Shown here in pieces: positions 45,601 through 56,104 of a stretch of DNA of 64,000 nucleotides. The DNA is taken from assembly GCA_025174535.1 (NCBI GenBank), contig JALBUN010000004.1:62001-126000 (forward strand), in the 5' to 3' direction. Every line of letters starts with the position of its first letter. The stretch's first letter is position 1. The stretch is from Cantharellus purpuraceus. Taxonomy: Eukaryota > Basidiomycota > Agaricomycetes > Cantharellales > Hydnaceae. The notes below the pieces were generated by a model that ran no database searches, had not been told where the DNA came from, and saw only the letters and a program-made list of their open reading frames with translations. Made by a program: the position numbers and the translations under genes.

Positions 45601-46260
45601 CGATTCATCTCCTCTGGAGTGAGAAGTCGATCCCCTACGCGGTCTCCGCAGGCAGCTGGTTCCGTGATACCGAATAATCCCCCTCACCGACGCGCATCTG
45701 AGAGTGGGTCAAATTTACCTTCGGGCAGCTCTGCACGGCAGGGTTCGGAGTCATTTCGTTATGTGGATGTGCCACAAAGCGACAGTGATATGTTCCGCCA
45801 AGCGCACCCCTCGCTCCTGGAATACATGCAAGGCATCCGCGGTTATGTCCCCCCGCCCGCTATGGTACAGGGACTCATGGCGGCACGTGCTGATGAGGCA
45901 GGAGAATCCTCCCAGTCGCGAATTCGGCCTGTCGCAAAAAGTGAGATTGAGTCACAACCTGGCTTTTCTTGGGTGAATCAAGCTGTGAGTGTCTCCCCGC
46001 CGTCAGCGACTTCCGGAGGGTCTGTGTTTTCGCAATATGAGCGGCAGCAACAGCCACGATCTCAGCATCCTCTCGATATGCAACATGATAATCGACCAAT
46101 GGAGCCAGGTGGTATTTATGTGCCAGGTGGCCCGGCAAACCCTGGAGCTGTCATGGCACAGGCCGTGGGTACATTTGGCTACCCTGGTGAATTGAACGGC
46201 GACGGAACATGGCAACAACTCATGGTACAGTTGGGTGTTATGGAAGGACAAAACACGTAA
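42635..46260 (+). CDS. Zn2Cys6 transcription factor with Fungal_trans domain
   Basis: Eighteen exons can be read: 42635-42702, 42754-42780, 42847-42868, 42926-42933, 42987-43006, 43062-43089, 43137-43407, 43466-43477, 43532-43752, 43810-44056, 44113-44205, 44267-44276, 44336-44419, 44469-44636, 44695-44928, 44989-45194, 45256-45381, 45451-46260; 884 residues. The cluster C18-x2-C21-x6-C28-x5-C34-x2-C37-x8-C46 is split over five tiny exons. A heptad-like dimerisation helix follows (SQLREKTAAMAERIHQLEE). Then comes the Fungal_trans domain: LFPFGPSEG, LLFIILALGTLLDL, YYQLGKAAF, SGLHRDSGHW, RRRKLFWEIYAYDAW, MGRPPSFNLAH. The tail is Pro/Ser/Gln-rich. Intron 1 uses a GC donor (AG|GCAAGC). Bases 44482-44529 look like an intron but removal by GT-AG would shift the frame; retained or AG-AG use keeps it. 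A nuclear regulator; targets unknown. Confidence 0.85.
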
Positions 46261-47290
46261 TCTTATTGACATGGTTGCCCCTGGTGGTCACACGCGATCT
46301 CCTGCAGTGGTTTTATATATTTTGTTTCACTTATATTTGCTGTTGTATTGTAATTCGGGTTGCTTTCGGAGCGTTTTTACTTATGTCGTTACCTGTATTT
46401 GCTAGTGTACTGTTATCGATCCATTGCTGTCCATAAAGAATTGCATGATTGGGTGAAAGAAAAATAGAAGACATGGAATCAATAGATGCAAGATTTTGGT
46501 ACCGTAGATCTCTCAGCAATAGACATGCCTTTGGATCATGGATCCTGATAGCGAGATCTTATCTAGTTGCAGATCGTGAAGTACATAGTACGATTGCCAA
46601 GCTATATACGCGGCAATCAACATCTGGAGAGGAACTATCCACAATCGCCATGGTTTTGAAGCTTTCGGCACGGATGTTATAATTATTATAAGTAGTCCAT
46701 CGGCGATCAAAAGGTGATAGATTAGACTTGCCAATATACAAAAGGATGGAGTTTGATGCCTACGGATGTCATCAAGTCTCCAGGTTCAACCTCAGCTTAG
46801 TCAGTTCAAATGCAGCTAGCTGCCTGTAGGACTTGCTAGACCCCCCAACCTCTAATTTATGAATGGTATTCTTGAGGATCTATGGGAGTCCATAGCAACC
46901 TCGGCCTGCCAACTATAGGTAGACCGATGGCCACAGCGTTGCTTGGGAAACGCACATCTATTACGCAGAGTCTTCTTTTTTTTTACCTATAAGTACATTA
47001 TGATCTACATGGATGAAATACAAACCGTTTTATCTCTATAGGCATCATGACTTGGTTTGGAAGGGGATTGTTCTGACACGCTTCTCAATTTGCTATTTCA
47101 GAGCAACTCCGTAAAATGCTACTTGCTGAATTTGCTGGAGATGCTACTAGTAGATGAGATGAGTGTACGTAAATCCATAAACCACGTGTGTTATCAAGTC
47201 TACCAGTAGCGGGGGTGAAGACACTATTCGAGCCAGTGATACGAGCGGCATGACGGAATTACAGGAGCATCATACATATGTGTGCGTGCA
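46261..47290. other. No gene recognised
   Basis: The 3' flank of the transcription factor, rich in short A/T tracts (ttttatatattttgtttc near 46311). Only open frames below 80 codons, none with motifs. Confidence 0.5.
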
Positions 47291-47299
47291 TCATTCCCT

Positions 47300-48359
47300 C
47301 ATTCGTGGGTATCGTCCCACGATCGAATAAACCTCCCACTGTCCTTTGGAGTGCACCTTGTAATAATTTCTAGCAGCTTCCTGACCGACTCCTGGCGGAA
47401 TCATCCCCGCAACATGAATCACATTCTGCATGCTCTTTATACCCTCGACTATCCACTCGGAACTTTCAGGAACTGACAGGCCGTCGTAACATAACATGCA
47501 ACGCAGTCGCTGTCTTGAACACACCTTTCCCTCCTGAGGTAGCAGAAGTGTCGACCAGACCAGGACACAACGCGATCATGGTAATCCCTCCTTCTGTAGC
47601 TTAATAGCATATTTTGCAACGACGATGTTCGCCGCTGCTTTCGATGCACCGTACGATACCATCTGCTCAAGACTTGTTCCCAAGACAAAGTCACGATCGC
47701 CACCCACACTGCTGATCGTGGCTACTTTTCTCGTGACCCCCTTGCGCAGCAGAGGAAGAAAGGAATTCGTGCTGTGGATGACGCCCAAGACATTGATTTT
47801 GATCTATATTCCGACGTTCAGGGTATAACAACCTTCAAGAGACCTACGCTTACGCTGCGGTTGAATTCCTCCTCGAGTAGTTCTTCTTCTCATTCGCTAG
47901 AACGTGCAATAAGCTACCAGTGGTGTACCTTGTCCTGCTTGAAGAACATACAAATCAAGCAAGGTCCGCCACTCGTTGTCTCCATTGACGGCGGCGGCGT
48001 TGTTAATTAACACATCCAAACTCCCGCCAGTCACTTCTGCGACCTTCTTTGCTGCTGCCTGTTGCTCTTATCAATGGCAGCCTGATAGACTGACTACTTC
48101 ATACCTTTAATGCTTTGTGGTCAGTGACATCGGCTCCGAGGACATGTACGTTGGCAAGGCCATTCTTTAATGGGGACGATGGGACTGCAAGCGCTGTACT
48201 GACGCTCCTTACGATTGCGAATACAGTATTTTCTGGAGTTGCACTCTGTTCGACATTTTTCAGCTTCTTCTGCGTTTCGACGAAATCTTGGCTTACCAAT
48301 TGGCGAACGAACTCGAGACCGATGCCTCTAGATGCTCCAGTTACAACGTACGATGGCAT
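47300..48359 (-). pseudogene. Short-chain dehydrogenase/reductase, decayed
   Basis: Exon 1 (48359-48105) starts MPSYVVTGASRGIGLEFVRQL with the TG-x3-G-x-G NAD(P) site. Exon 2 (48058-47952) has GGSLDVLINNAA. Exon 3 (47896-47854) reads F-E-stop-EEELLEEEFNRS, the TGA being 47889-47891. Exon 4 (from 47803) has INVLGVIHSTNSFLPLLRKG, ISSVGG and the active-site pair in SYGASKAAANIV (Y-x3-K). A 1-nt loss before MIALCPGLVDTSATSGGK breaks the end of this exon. The last exon (about 47475-47300) is degenerate. The family reduces carbonyls with NADPH in the cytosol. With one stop and one frameshift it is probably non-functional; sequencing error could explain the indel. Confidence 0.72.
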
Positions 48360-48383
48360 TCTTGGTTGACAGTTTCTTTGCAA

Positions 48384-49140
48384 GTGACAGAAGTCGACCG
48401 GCCTTGGGCTTTGGTGTGCGTGTCGTCTCGTCTAGCTCACTCCTGCTCACTTTGTGTCTGTGTCCGAGTTATTCCTCAGCAATCCATCATGATTATTCAT
48501 AGTCCACACAATCAAGCCACGCATGCTGACGTCGTACGCAAGCTACTGGCACTATCTTGTGGTATCACCAACGAATGATACAAGGGTGTTTTGCTTCTGC
48601 CAGAGGCGCGCGCGTGCGGACCATACTAGGGCGTATATAGAACCAGCTTAAGCCGAGCTTCGCTAGCTATGATAGCGGTAGGAGAAGCTACAGTGGAGCG
48701 TCGCAGGGCACTGGTGAAGCTCCACAGTTGCTCCACACATGACGCTTTGTCAAACCTCACTACCACGCTGATGTGAAGCTACCATAAACGATGAGGGTGC
48801 TCAGGCGCAGAGCAGAAGATTCTAGCAACCAGGGAAGTGATTTGGGAGGCAGAGCAGTGGTGGCTAGGAGCGCGAGGATGGCTACATGGACACTGGCCAT
48901 GGTTGTCCATCGCAAGTCGCACTTACAAAGGGATGCCAAGCCGTTTGGCTTGTATTTGGCGCTACCGGTCCAACCTGGACCGTTGCTCCACTTTGGACTA
49001 AAGTTGAGACTGGTGGAGCATCAAGAAGCTGGGTTTTCAGCTCAAGCTGGTTCCATATATCCCCTAATGACTCAAAGTCGCTGATGATCAAGCAACGCTT
49101 CCCTGGCTTAGGGCACCAAGCGCGCGCGCTAAAGGAGACG
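48384..49140. other. No gene recognised between the SDR copies
   Basis: The stretch contains many short gagc/gctc palindromic motifs (for example ccggtccaacctggaccg near 48963) and an open frame of 102 codons without motifs. It may be a decayed mobile element but ends and duplications were not found. Confidence 0.35.
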
Positions 49141-49144
49141 ACGA

Positions 49145-49370
49145 CCGTACAGGATCTCCACACTTACGCTGCGCTTGAATTCCTCTTCGAGTAGTCCTTC
49201 TCCTTCTAGAATGTTATATCAGCCACCAGCGGTACGCCGTCTTATATGAAGGACATACAAATCAAGCAAGGTTCGCCAATCGTTGTCTTCATGGACGGCG
49301 GCCGCGTTCTTACTACCCAAGCTTCCACCTTCACTTCGGCGGCCTTTGCTGACGATCCCAAGTCTGGTAG
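49145..49370 (-). pseudogene. Partial duplicate of the SDR gene
   Basis: The minus strand resembles the exon 2 end, intron and exon 3 of the neighbouring SDR: EDNDWRTLLDL at a gtatg donor, then a frame with LLEEEFKRS at a gtaagt donor. Where the first copy has TGA in exon 3 this copy has GGA. Only about 220 bp are clearly shared; the rest of the gene is absent. Confidence 0.65.
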
Positions 49371-49489
49371 ACCGACTAGTTCGCGCCTTGAGAGTTTTAG
49401 GCGCCAAACAGGCACCATGATGGCTTAATATTGCGTAAGCACCAGCAAGTCTCCCAGGGCGTCCCTGCTGTCTTTTGATACGGAGCAAG

Positions 49490-50636
49490 CGCCATTATCA
49501 TTCCGAGTCGCATTCGAGTAGATCTTTTCGTTAATGAACAGGACACAGTTCAGAAGTGAATTTCAAGAGGGGCACAAGAGATGCTAATCAGGCGATCTAC
49601 CGGGAGACTATGGGAATCGTCGGGACGCTCCAATGTACGTGGCACCACGCGGAATGGCCATGTGGGGCCGTTTTGTTGTTCGACAGGACACATCGAACTC
49701 TCGACAAAACTATCCGGAGTAAATCTTATCACCGCGGCCGGAATGGGATCGTTCAAAGCCGCCAATGACTCAAGATTGAAGGTGATGGATTTAGGATTTT
49801 AGGACTACGGATGGGCATCCAGTAATAGAGTTTGGGAGGGATGATATACATTCCAAGCTGTATTTCCCGATAAAGGTGTGCACATCGGTTTGCACAATGT
49901 CAGGGGCCGAGTAGATCAGCATGTGATTATTGAATGTAAGGATGTTAACAACACCCTTGGTATGTGCAGTAGATTATGGATACTGTGAAGCTGGAAACAA
50001 AAATTAACACTCTCCGCTAGCTTCTGTGAATCACTATGGATGGTCAGGAAAAGAAATCGTGCGGATGGTAAGTGACGTGGATTACAAATGCAGTGTTCCT
50101 CGATTCTTGGTACACCCCGTGCAATCTGGTTTCTCCAGCCAACTCACCGAGTCCAGACATCTCTAAGGAAAGTGATAAGCGCCTATATACCGCCTGGTGT
50201 CTAACTCTCCACTTTGCATCGGCATTGGGAGCGCGGACGTGATTAAAGGGTCGCTTCAGCTGGGAGCAGTGTGGTCATGATCTCAGTCATCATCCAAGAA
50301 AGGGTGCCACAGCACCTGGCTGAAACTGCACTCTGGTCTCGGATCATAGTTTCCATGGGACAAGAGACAACCTCCGGATAATGTGAAATCTTGATATCAA
50401 TCGATCGATCTTCGCATGTTTGCTGCATCTGATATTCTCTCATCGATGGAATTTTTCTTCATTCATGATGCTGGCGGCAAATGGGAACCTTCCGCACCAT
50501 AACGAATCTTTATTGAGCTGCCTTGCCAACTGCGCGGCGACGATCACTCTTAGCGAGTGTCATATATCATGAGCAGCCAGTCAAGAATGTTTTCCCAACC
50601 TTCCGAATCACAACCCCCTCTCGAAAATGGATTCCA
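49490..50636. other. No gene recognised
   Basis: Short open frames only. The final part is the 5' flank of the DUF6533-type gene. Confidence 0.5.
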
Positions 50637-52297
50637 ATATATCTTATGTCGCCAGCTGTGAGTATCCAACCTCATTTCAACCTCTCCTTCTTGGAACAAC
50701 TACATACCTACAGATGAATCCACAAAGTATGGAATACTAGCGACGCTTGTGATGGTTCTATATGACTATAGTAAGCTTGCAATGAGCATTATGTTTGCTG
50801 TTTTACCTGATGAGGACTGTTCCGGAAGCACTTACATTTGATACCGAGGCATGTGTCCTCTCGACTGACGAAGCAATGGCGTTGTCATGCTTTTCGCCAG
50901 GTTGAATTCGTATGGACACGCCGTTGGTCCTTCGGAAAGGCCCTTTTCTTATTCGTATGTATCGCACCTGAGCGTCTTAATCTGATGATACCGATAACAT
51001 CTCAGAATCGCTATTTTGGAATATTATCCCTTATTTCAATCACGATCGGTATGTTCCAATCTTTGTTACAGGCCTGTGGCTCATAGAATACTAACGTTGT
51101 TGTGACAATGGTCCCAATTAGCGTGGCTTCTGCCGTATCATCCCTCATTCGAGGTGAGGCTCAGATCACAGAATTTTTCCACAGAATTTGACCCATATTG
51201 TCAAAGTTGTATGTATTACGGTTATGACACAGCTCACATCTCTGCTTAGATGGCTTTATGCACAAGTTGCCAGGGGTTCAGCCGCTGGGAAGCTGTATTG
51301 TATGTCTGAAAATTTTCTTAGAAGACTAAGGGCAAACCTCATGGCTTTGGCCGAGGTTTGTATGTCCCAGGTCTATTTTTCGCTTTCCAGAACGATATCT
51401 TGACGCCATAATATGAAGGGAGGCTATTGCTGTTACCAATGCTGAAAGTTAAAATGACTTGTTGATGATTCATATATGCACTGATTACATGATATGTTCT
51501 AGTTATTCTTATACTTCGGGTGATTATCTCCTCATGGTCCATGGATCGTCAGTGAATGGTCTGCAGTCTCACTGTCTCTTATTCAGATCCATGCAGTTTA
51601 TAACCGACACCGAGGGCTGCTTCTCGTTTTAACCACCCTCCTGCTGGCGTCAATCCTGAGCTCTCTGGCTATTGCCATTAGAGATATCTCAGCTTTTCAG
51701 CGTAAGATACATACCCTGTATCGACTTCGGAATCTGACACAAGACAATCAGCGACACTGGCAATGGCAACCGGTTTATTGGGATGCCCAGACAGCTCACT
51801 CCCAACTCGTTACTTTTTCGTTTGGATCCCCCCACTTGTCTTTGAGACAATTCTCATGTCTCTCATGATGTACAAAGGCTGGAGTATTTACAAGAGCCAA
51901 ACGGGCTCCAAACTGTTTCATCTGATCGTCAGAGACAGGTATGTTCAGTGCAGTACTTGCCTGCACTAGTGTTAACATTGCGTAGTCTTTGTTATTTTTT
52001 GGTGTAGGAGGTCGTGTCTTCACCGCTCTGTCCTTGCTAACTTCTATCAGCATGGTTCTAGCTCTATTAGCAAATGGCGTTATGTGGGCTCTGCCGGTCA
52101 AACTACATTTACCATACGGAATTCCGATGGGGTGAGTCTACCGTTTGATGTGTTCTGTGCTCGCCTAATCGATTAACGCATGCTACTCTAGCTGGACAGT
52201 TGCTGTACCTTGTGCAGTGGGGAGTCGTCTTCTTCTCAACATTCGAGAGAGATATTTCGAGGAAAGGACAATAGTCCTGTCAATAAGCAGTGGATAA
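50637..52297 (+). CDS. DUF6533-type multi-pass membrane protein
   Basis: Exons read with confidence: start 50637 (MDSNISYVAS), then YESTKYGILATLVMVLYDY, TLTFDTE, VEFVWTRRWSFGKALFLF, NRYFGILSLISITI, WLLPYHPSFE, MALCTSCQGFSRWEAVL, VILILR, IHAVYNRHRGLLLVL, a large exon about 51752-51939 (TRYFFVWIPPLVFETILMS), LCYFL, MVLALLANGVMWALPVKL, and an end exon GWTVAVPCAVGSRLLLNIRERYFEE to TAA 52295. The YDY...LT.D.E...W.R.WS.GK.LFL.NRY signature is that of the DUF6533 family, expanded in Agaricomycetes, with about seven hydrophobic segments and unknown function. One intron starts with GC (GAG|GCATGT). The 51300-51490 stretch could not be spliced cleanly, so the gene may be damaged there. Confidence 0.75.
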
Positions 52298-52790
52298 TAT
52301 CAACAAGAGGTGCATTTATGAGTGCTTTTTCAAAGAATATCGGGCGTAGCACGATACTTCGTATGTACACTTCGTAAGCTATGGATGAGTGCGCATGCAG
52401 GGGCTTGAAATTATGGCGAGTCTCCGAAGAGAGCATCGCGTAAGAGAGGACATGGTATGCTGGCCCAGGAAGTGAGTGGGGCTTGTGGCGCTGAATGAGA
52501 GCCGTGGCTGATAGAGCTGTTCAGATTCGGAATCTGCCCTCCCCCTCCATTCCACCGCAAGTCATTTAACTACGAGCCTCTGATTCATTATACGTCCACA
52601 TCCCGGACCATCTCTTTTATTATACAGCTGTTATGGATGACAGTAATACAACACTAAATTAGCTAGAGCCTAGATATCGTGTCAAAGAATGACCGTCTGA
52701 AGAGACACAGCTAGAACAGTGCTAGACACTTCACGGCATCAGATCCTCCCATGTCACAGGCTCCCACTCAGTCCACAGACCATTTGCCTC
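52298..52790. other. Intergenic
   Basis: Convergent 3' flanks of the DUF6533-type gene (+) and the NmrA-like remnant (-). No motif was seen. Confidence 0.5.
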
Positions 52791-53743
52791 CGCACTCACC
52801 AACATCTCCCCCCGGCTGGATACCCGGGGAACCTCAACAACGCACTCGTCTGCCCGTCGATGAACTCTTGCATCTCCGCAGTGGAGCGCTGCGCGTGACC
52901 TGTGCGCGGCGCCCCGGGGTGCTTGGCCTCCCAGAGTCCAATTAGCTCCCGGAAGCTCTTGCGCTCACCCTCAAGTTCGAAGATGTGGTTTTCGAGTTGG
53001 GTACGCGTGAGGGTGGTGAGGAGGTGCACAACAAACGGGATGAAGAGCGTGGGGATGTGAATGATTGCGGGCTGTCATTTGCACGCGCGTGGGGTCAGCT
53101 CAAGCGGGTCGTCATGCGTACGCGATGATAGGTGAAGGGGGGAACGTGTGCCGTCGCCGAAGAGGTCAAATATGCCGGAGGTCAATACCGACCATGGGCC
53201 CGATCCCGCCGGGGAGCAGCATCTCTGGCCAGATCCCGGTGAAGAACAGCGTATATGGCAGCTGGAGCTCTTTCAGCACATCATGCGCATCCGCCTTGAC
53301 TTTAAGGTCTGCAAAAAAACACCAAAAATGAGATTGCGAATGAACAGTCAATGGCTGAAATTAATGCCAACGCACATTCGGAGGTATCGCCGAGGGTGTT
53401 CCGACCATACTCGCTGGGTACGAACAACTCGACGTTGGCGTCCGTGGAGGCGCGCATGACGTCGGTCTGGATATCGAGTCCATCGTTGCGCAACGCAGAG
53501 ATGACGACATCTGTGCCGCGTAATGCATTAATGAGGGACTGGTGCGAGGTATAGTCCACAGCACGGACGTCTACGCCATTGGAGGCGAGGGATTTGAGCT
53601 CTGTTTTGTCGGTCTGAGGGTGGATGGATTCGTGAACAGGGTGTTCAATGTGAGATAAGATAAGCGAAGAGTGGGCAACAACGTACGGTGCGAGTTAGGA
53701 CGCGCAATCGTATCCGACGATGGTAAACGAGGTGTAAGGCGAC
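52790..53743 (-). pseudogene. NmrA-like/isoflavone-reductase-like NAD(P)-binding protein, decayed
   Basis: The start MSPYTSFTIVGYDCAS at 53743 has the beta-alpha-beta beginning, but the GxxGxxG glycines are lost and a TAA follows. Downstream the frame reads ELKSLASNGVDVRAVDYTSHQ, LRGTDVVISAL and ANVELFVPSEYGRNTLGD, all typical of the family. An intron (about 53307-53372) precedes LKELQLPYTLFFTGIWPEMLLPGG. A stop follows at LRHI-TGA. The C-terminal part HLLTTLTRTQLENHIFELEG lies further on. The pieces are in family order, with deletions and stops. NmrA-like proteins bind NADP(H) as reductases or redox sensors; this copy should be inactive. Confidence 0.7.
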
Positions 53744-54085
53744 ATGTTGCAGTGATCTTCGAGCCTCGAAGAATATAGGTGTACTGAGATTGTAGAGGGG
53801 TTTTTTGCGGTGAACTGACGATTGCTACCCCATACATGAGACACGGCGTATTTTTTGGCAATTTGGAAGAGCCTGCGGCTGCAATAGGTCCTACGCTGAC
53901 CGAGACGTATCATGGATCATCGACATCTTCCATGGGGCCTGGCATTCACGCTAATTGTTCCACTGCGTGCGCAAGTCCGATCGCTGTAGAGAAGGAAGGC
54001 GCGTATTTTCAGCGCTATTTACACTACTCTATAGATCAGTACCAGATTTCTAAATTAATTACCAAAGCTTTAGCTTTGGTTTTGT
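53744..54085. other. No gene recognised; perfect hairpin near the end
   Basis: Short open frames only. At 54062-54079 ccaaagctttagctttgg forms a perfect 8-bp stem; no role is evident. Confidence 0.5.
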
Positions 54086-54633
54086 ATATGAGGCCATTTC
54101 TTTCCATATGAAGCCTCACAGGGGATCCGACCCCACATCGCGCCCCCCGCCCAGCACTCCAGTCGAACTGAGCCCAACAGACACAGCAAAGGCTGATAAC
54201 CCCCTAGAATCAGTACCACCATTCACAGCCACCTACACAGACCCTATTACCATACCACCGCCATCTATAACCATGATACACCGAGCCCCATATATCAGTG
54301 ATACAGGGAGTTTCGACCGCGTCTAGAGAACCAGACGCGGGATCCCTATACAATAAGAGGCAATGACCCAGGGATGTAAACATACCCGAATGTGCGCTAG
54401 GTTTAGAACCGCGTCACCAGCCATTAAGTTGGCCAGATATAAAGCTCTTAATCCACAGCTTCATTTATCCCATCACCCTCATCTCTATTCACAAAAGTAG
54501 TACATACACATCCACCCTCTAGGGATAACTCACACCACAACTGTAACTAAGTAGATATGGTGCACCATAAGTGCAAAGCACTTCAAGCACCCTAATTGAA
54601 CTTCGCTCTCTCTCTCTCCATATGAGGCCATTT
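54086..54633 (+). mobile_element. Possible non-LTR insertion with 14-bp direct repeats
   Basis: The 14-mer atatgaggccattt occurs at 54086-54099 and 54620-54633. The enclosed 520 bp end in a (ct)n tract directly before the second repeat. Long perfect duplications plus a simple-sequence tail are what LINE/SINE retroposition leaves. An open frame (54108-54326) has PPPSTPVELSPTDTAK and ends ISDTGSFDRV; I recognise no RT or tRNA-like promoter. A processed transcript or other duplication is an alternative. Confidence 0.4.
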
Positions 54634-54676
54634 TTTTTGGCAGTTTGTGAAATGTGCTTTGCTCCTGAGATGGCAT

Positions 54677-56104
54677 TGTTTTGGAACCCGCAAAATTATG
54701 GTGTTAGGGCAAACTCTAAATCACCACAATTCCATGAATGAACAGCTGAGAAGAATTTCAAATCCTACTGCAGCACAACTCCAGAAACAATTTAACATTT
54801 GTACTTTGGTTACAATCCGTTGTAATGGTCAATGCAGATGATACGCAGGAAGGTAATACGTTTCTTAGCAGTAGGGAATGAATAAGACTTCCAGAGTCTA
54901 GAGTTCACGGATGCTTAGGGGTCCAGATATTCCAAAAAGAGGGGAATGCACTTAGAGGCTAGAGGAAGTAGGTGGATGAATCCGACCGTCCAACCAGTGA
55001 CACTCTGAAGCGGGTAACAGCGATGTGTGAAGTAGTCTAGCAACTGCTTCACACGAGTTCAAGATTCTAATGCTCTGCAAAGGCAGTACACACTAGTAAC
55101 TTAAACAAGCACTAATGGCAGGACTATCGACAGACAATCTCACCCTGTAGATTCGTAGTCACGCGAGGTAGATACTACACTCACGCCCAAAGCAGGACAA
55201 TCACTACTTTGAGTGCAATCGAATACAGTTACACAACTGTAAGCGACCCTTGAACTGGACAATCAACAGTTACTGAGATATAGAGGATGACACTGTATGT
55301 CACTCTAGTCACACTGATGTGCAAATGATGGGGTAGAAATGGTTATTTATTTCAGAGGCAGAATGGGCTCCTTTTATATTGTATTTACAGGAGCTGACTA
55401 ATACTACTGGAAACTTCTACCTATTAATAGATGGAAACTACTGGAAGCTAGTGGAATATGTGAGAAGGGGGTGGAAGTTTCCTAGCCAATGAGCTGCTTG
55501 GATTTGCTCTGACTCATGGCATGAGTCATGGATGGAGTCATAGTGTGACTCAGAGCAGGAGTCATAGTATGAGTAATCACAGGAGTCATGGTATGAGTCA
55601 TGGAAGGAGTCATAGCATGAGTCACCATTACTCAAATAACTCGGTCAATACTTCGTTTCCCAGGCTGATTAGCACAGCTATGGGTAGGCATGGCTTCTAT
55701 TGAACTCTCCACTGAAAATGGAGTCAGGAGATGCAGTGGTTGGGAAGATATTGAGCATTTACTGGCAGTGGTGACCAGATTGAGTCGGAGATTGAAATGA
55801 GTCATGTGATCGAAAATGAGTCAGTTGTCCGGGTGACTCCGGCTGACTTTGAGGCTGCTGACATCTGCGAAGGTTTGTGGGTCCATGTGGGTCCCAAAAC
55901 TTTGCCCAGCAGAACAATAAGTTTGTAGACTCATTTCTGCATGGAAAATTCCCAAAAAAATATGAAAAAATAGAGAATATTTGAATGGCCCTGAATCAAG
56001 AGAAAGCAGCAGATATATGCTGATATTTTAAGGCCATCAAGCAGAATTGTACAGTTTTGGGACTTTAAACAAGATCTTTTTAAGGGAAAACCAGTTCCCA
56101 TACA
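54677..56104 (-). repeat. Solo LTR, 1428 bp, inverted copy of the 13465-14754 family
   Basis: On the minus strand it runs from TGTATGGGAACTGG (56104) to GGTTCCAAAACA (54677). It is 138 bp longer than the first copy, mainly because of a gagtcatg-type minisatellite at 55505-55630. It has seven TGA(C/G)TCA sites (55510, 55522, 55546, 55594, 55618, 55798, 55817). The flanks (ggcat and gaggt) do not match, so one side has been rearranged. Confidence 0.85.

Noticed and set aside
55501..55703. His/Ser-rich ORFs (GMSHGRSHSMS-like repeats) as a metal-binding protein
   Set aside because: They are produced by the gagtcatg minisatellite in the LTR; the other frame and strand give Asp/Ser/Tyr repeats of the same period.
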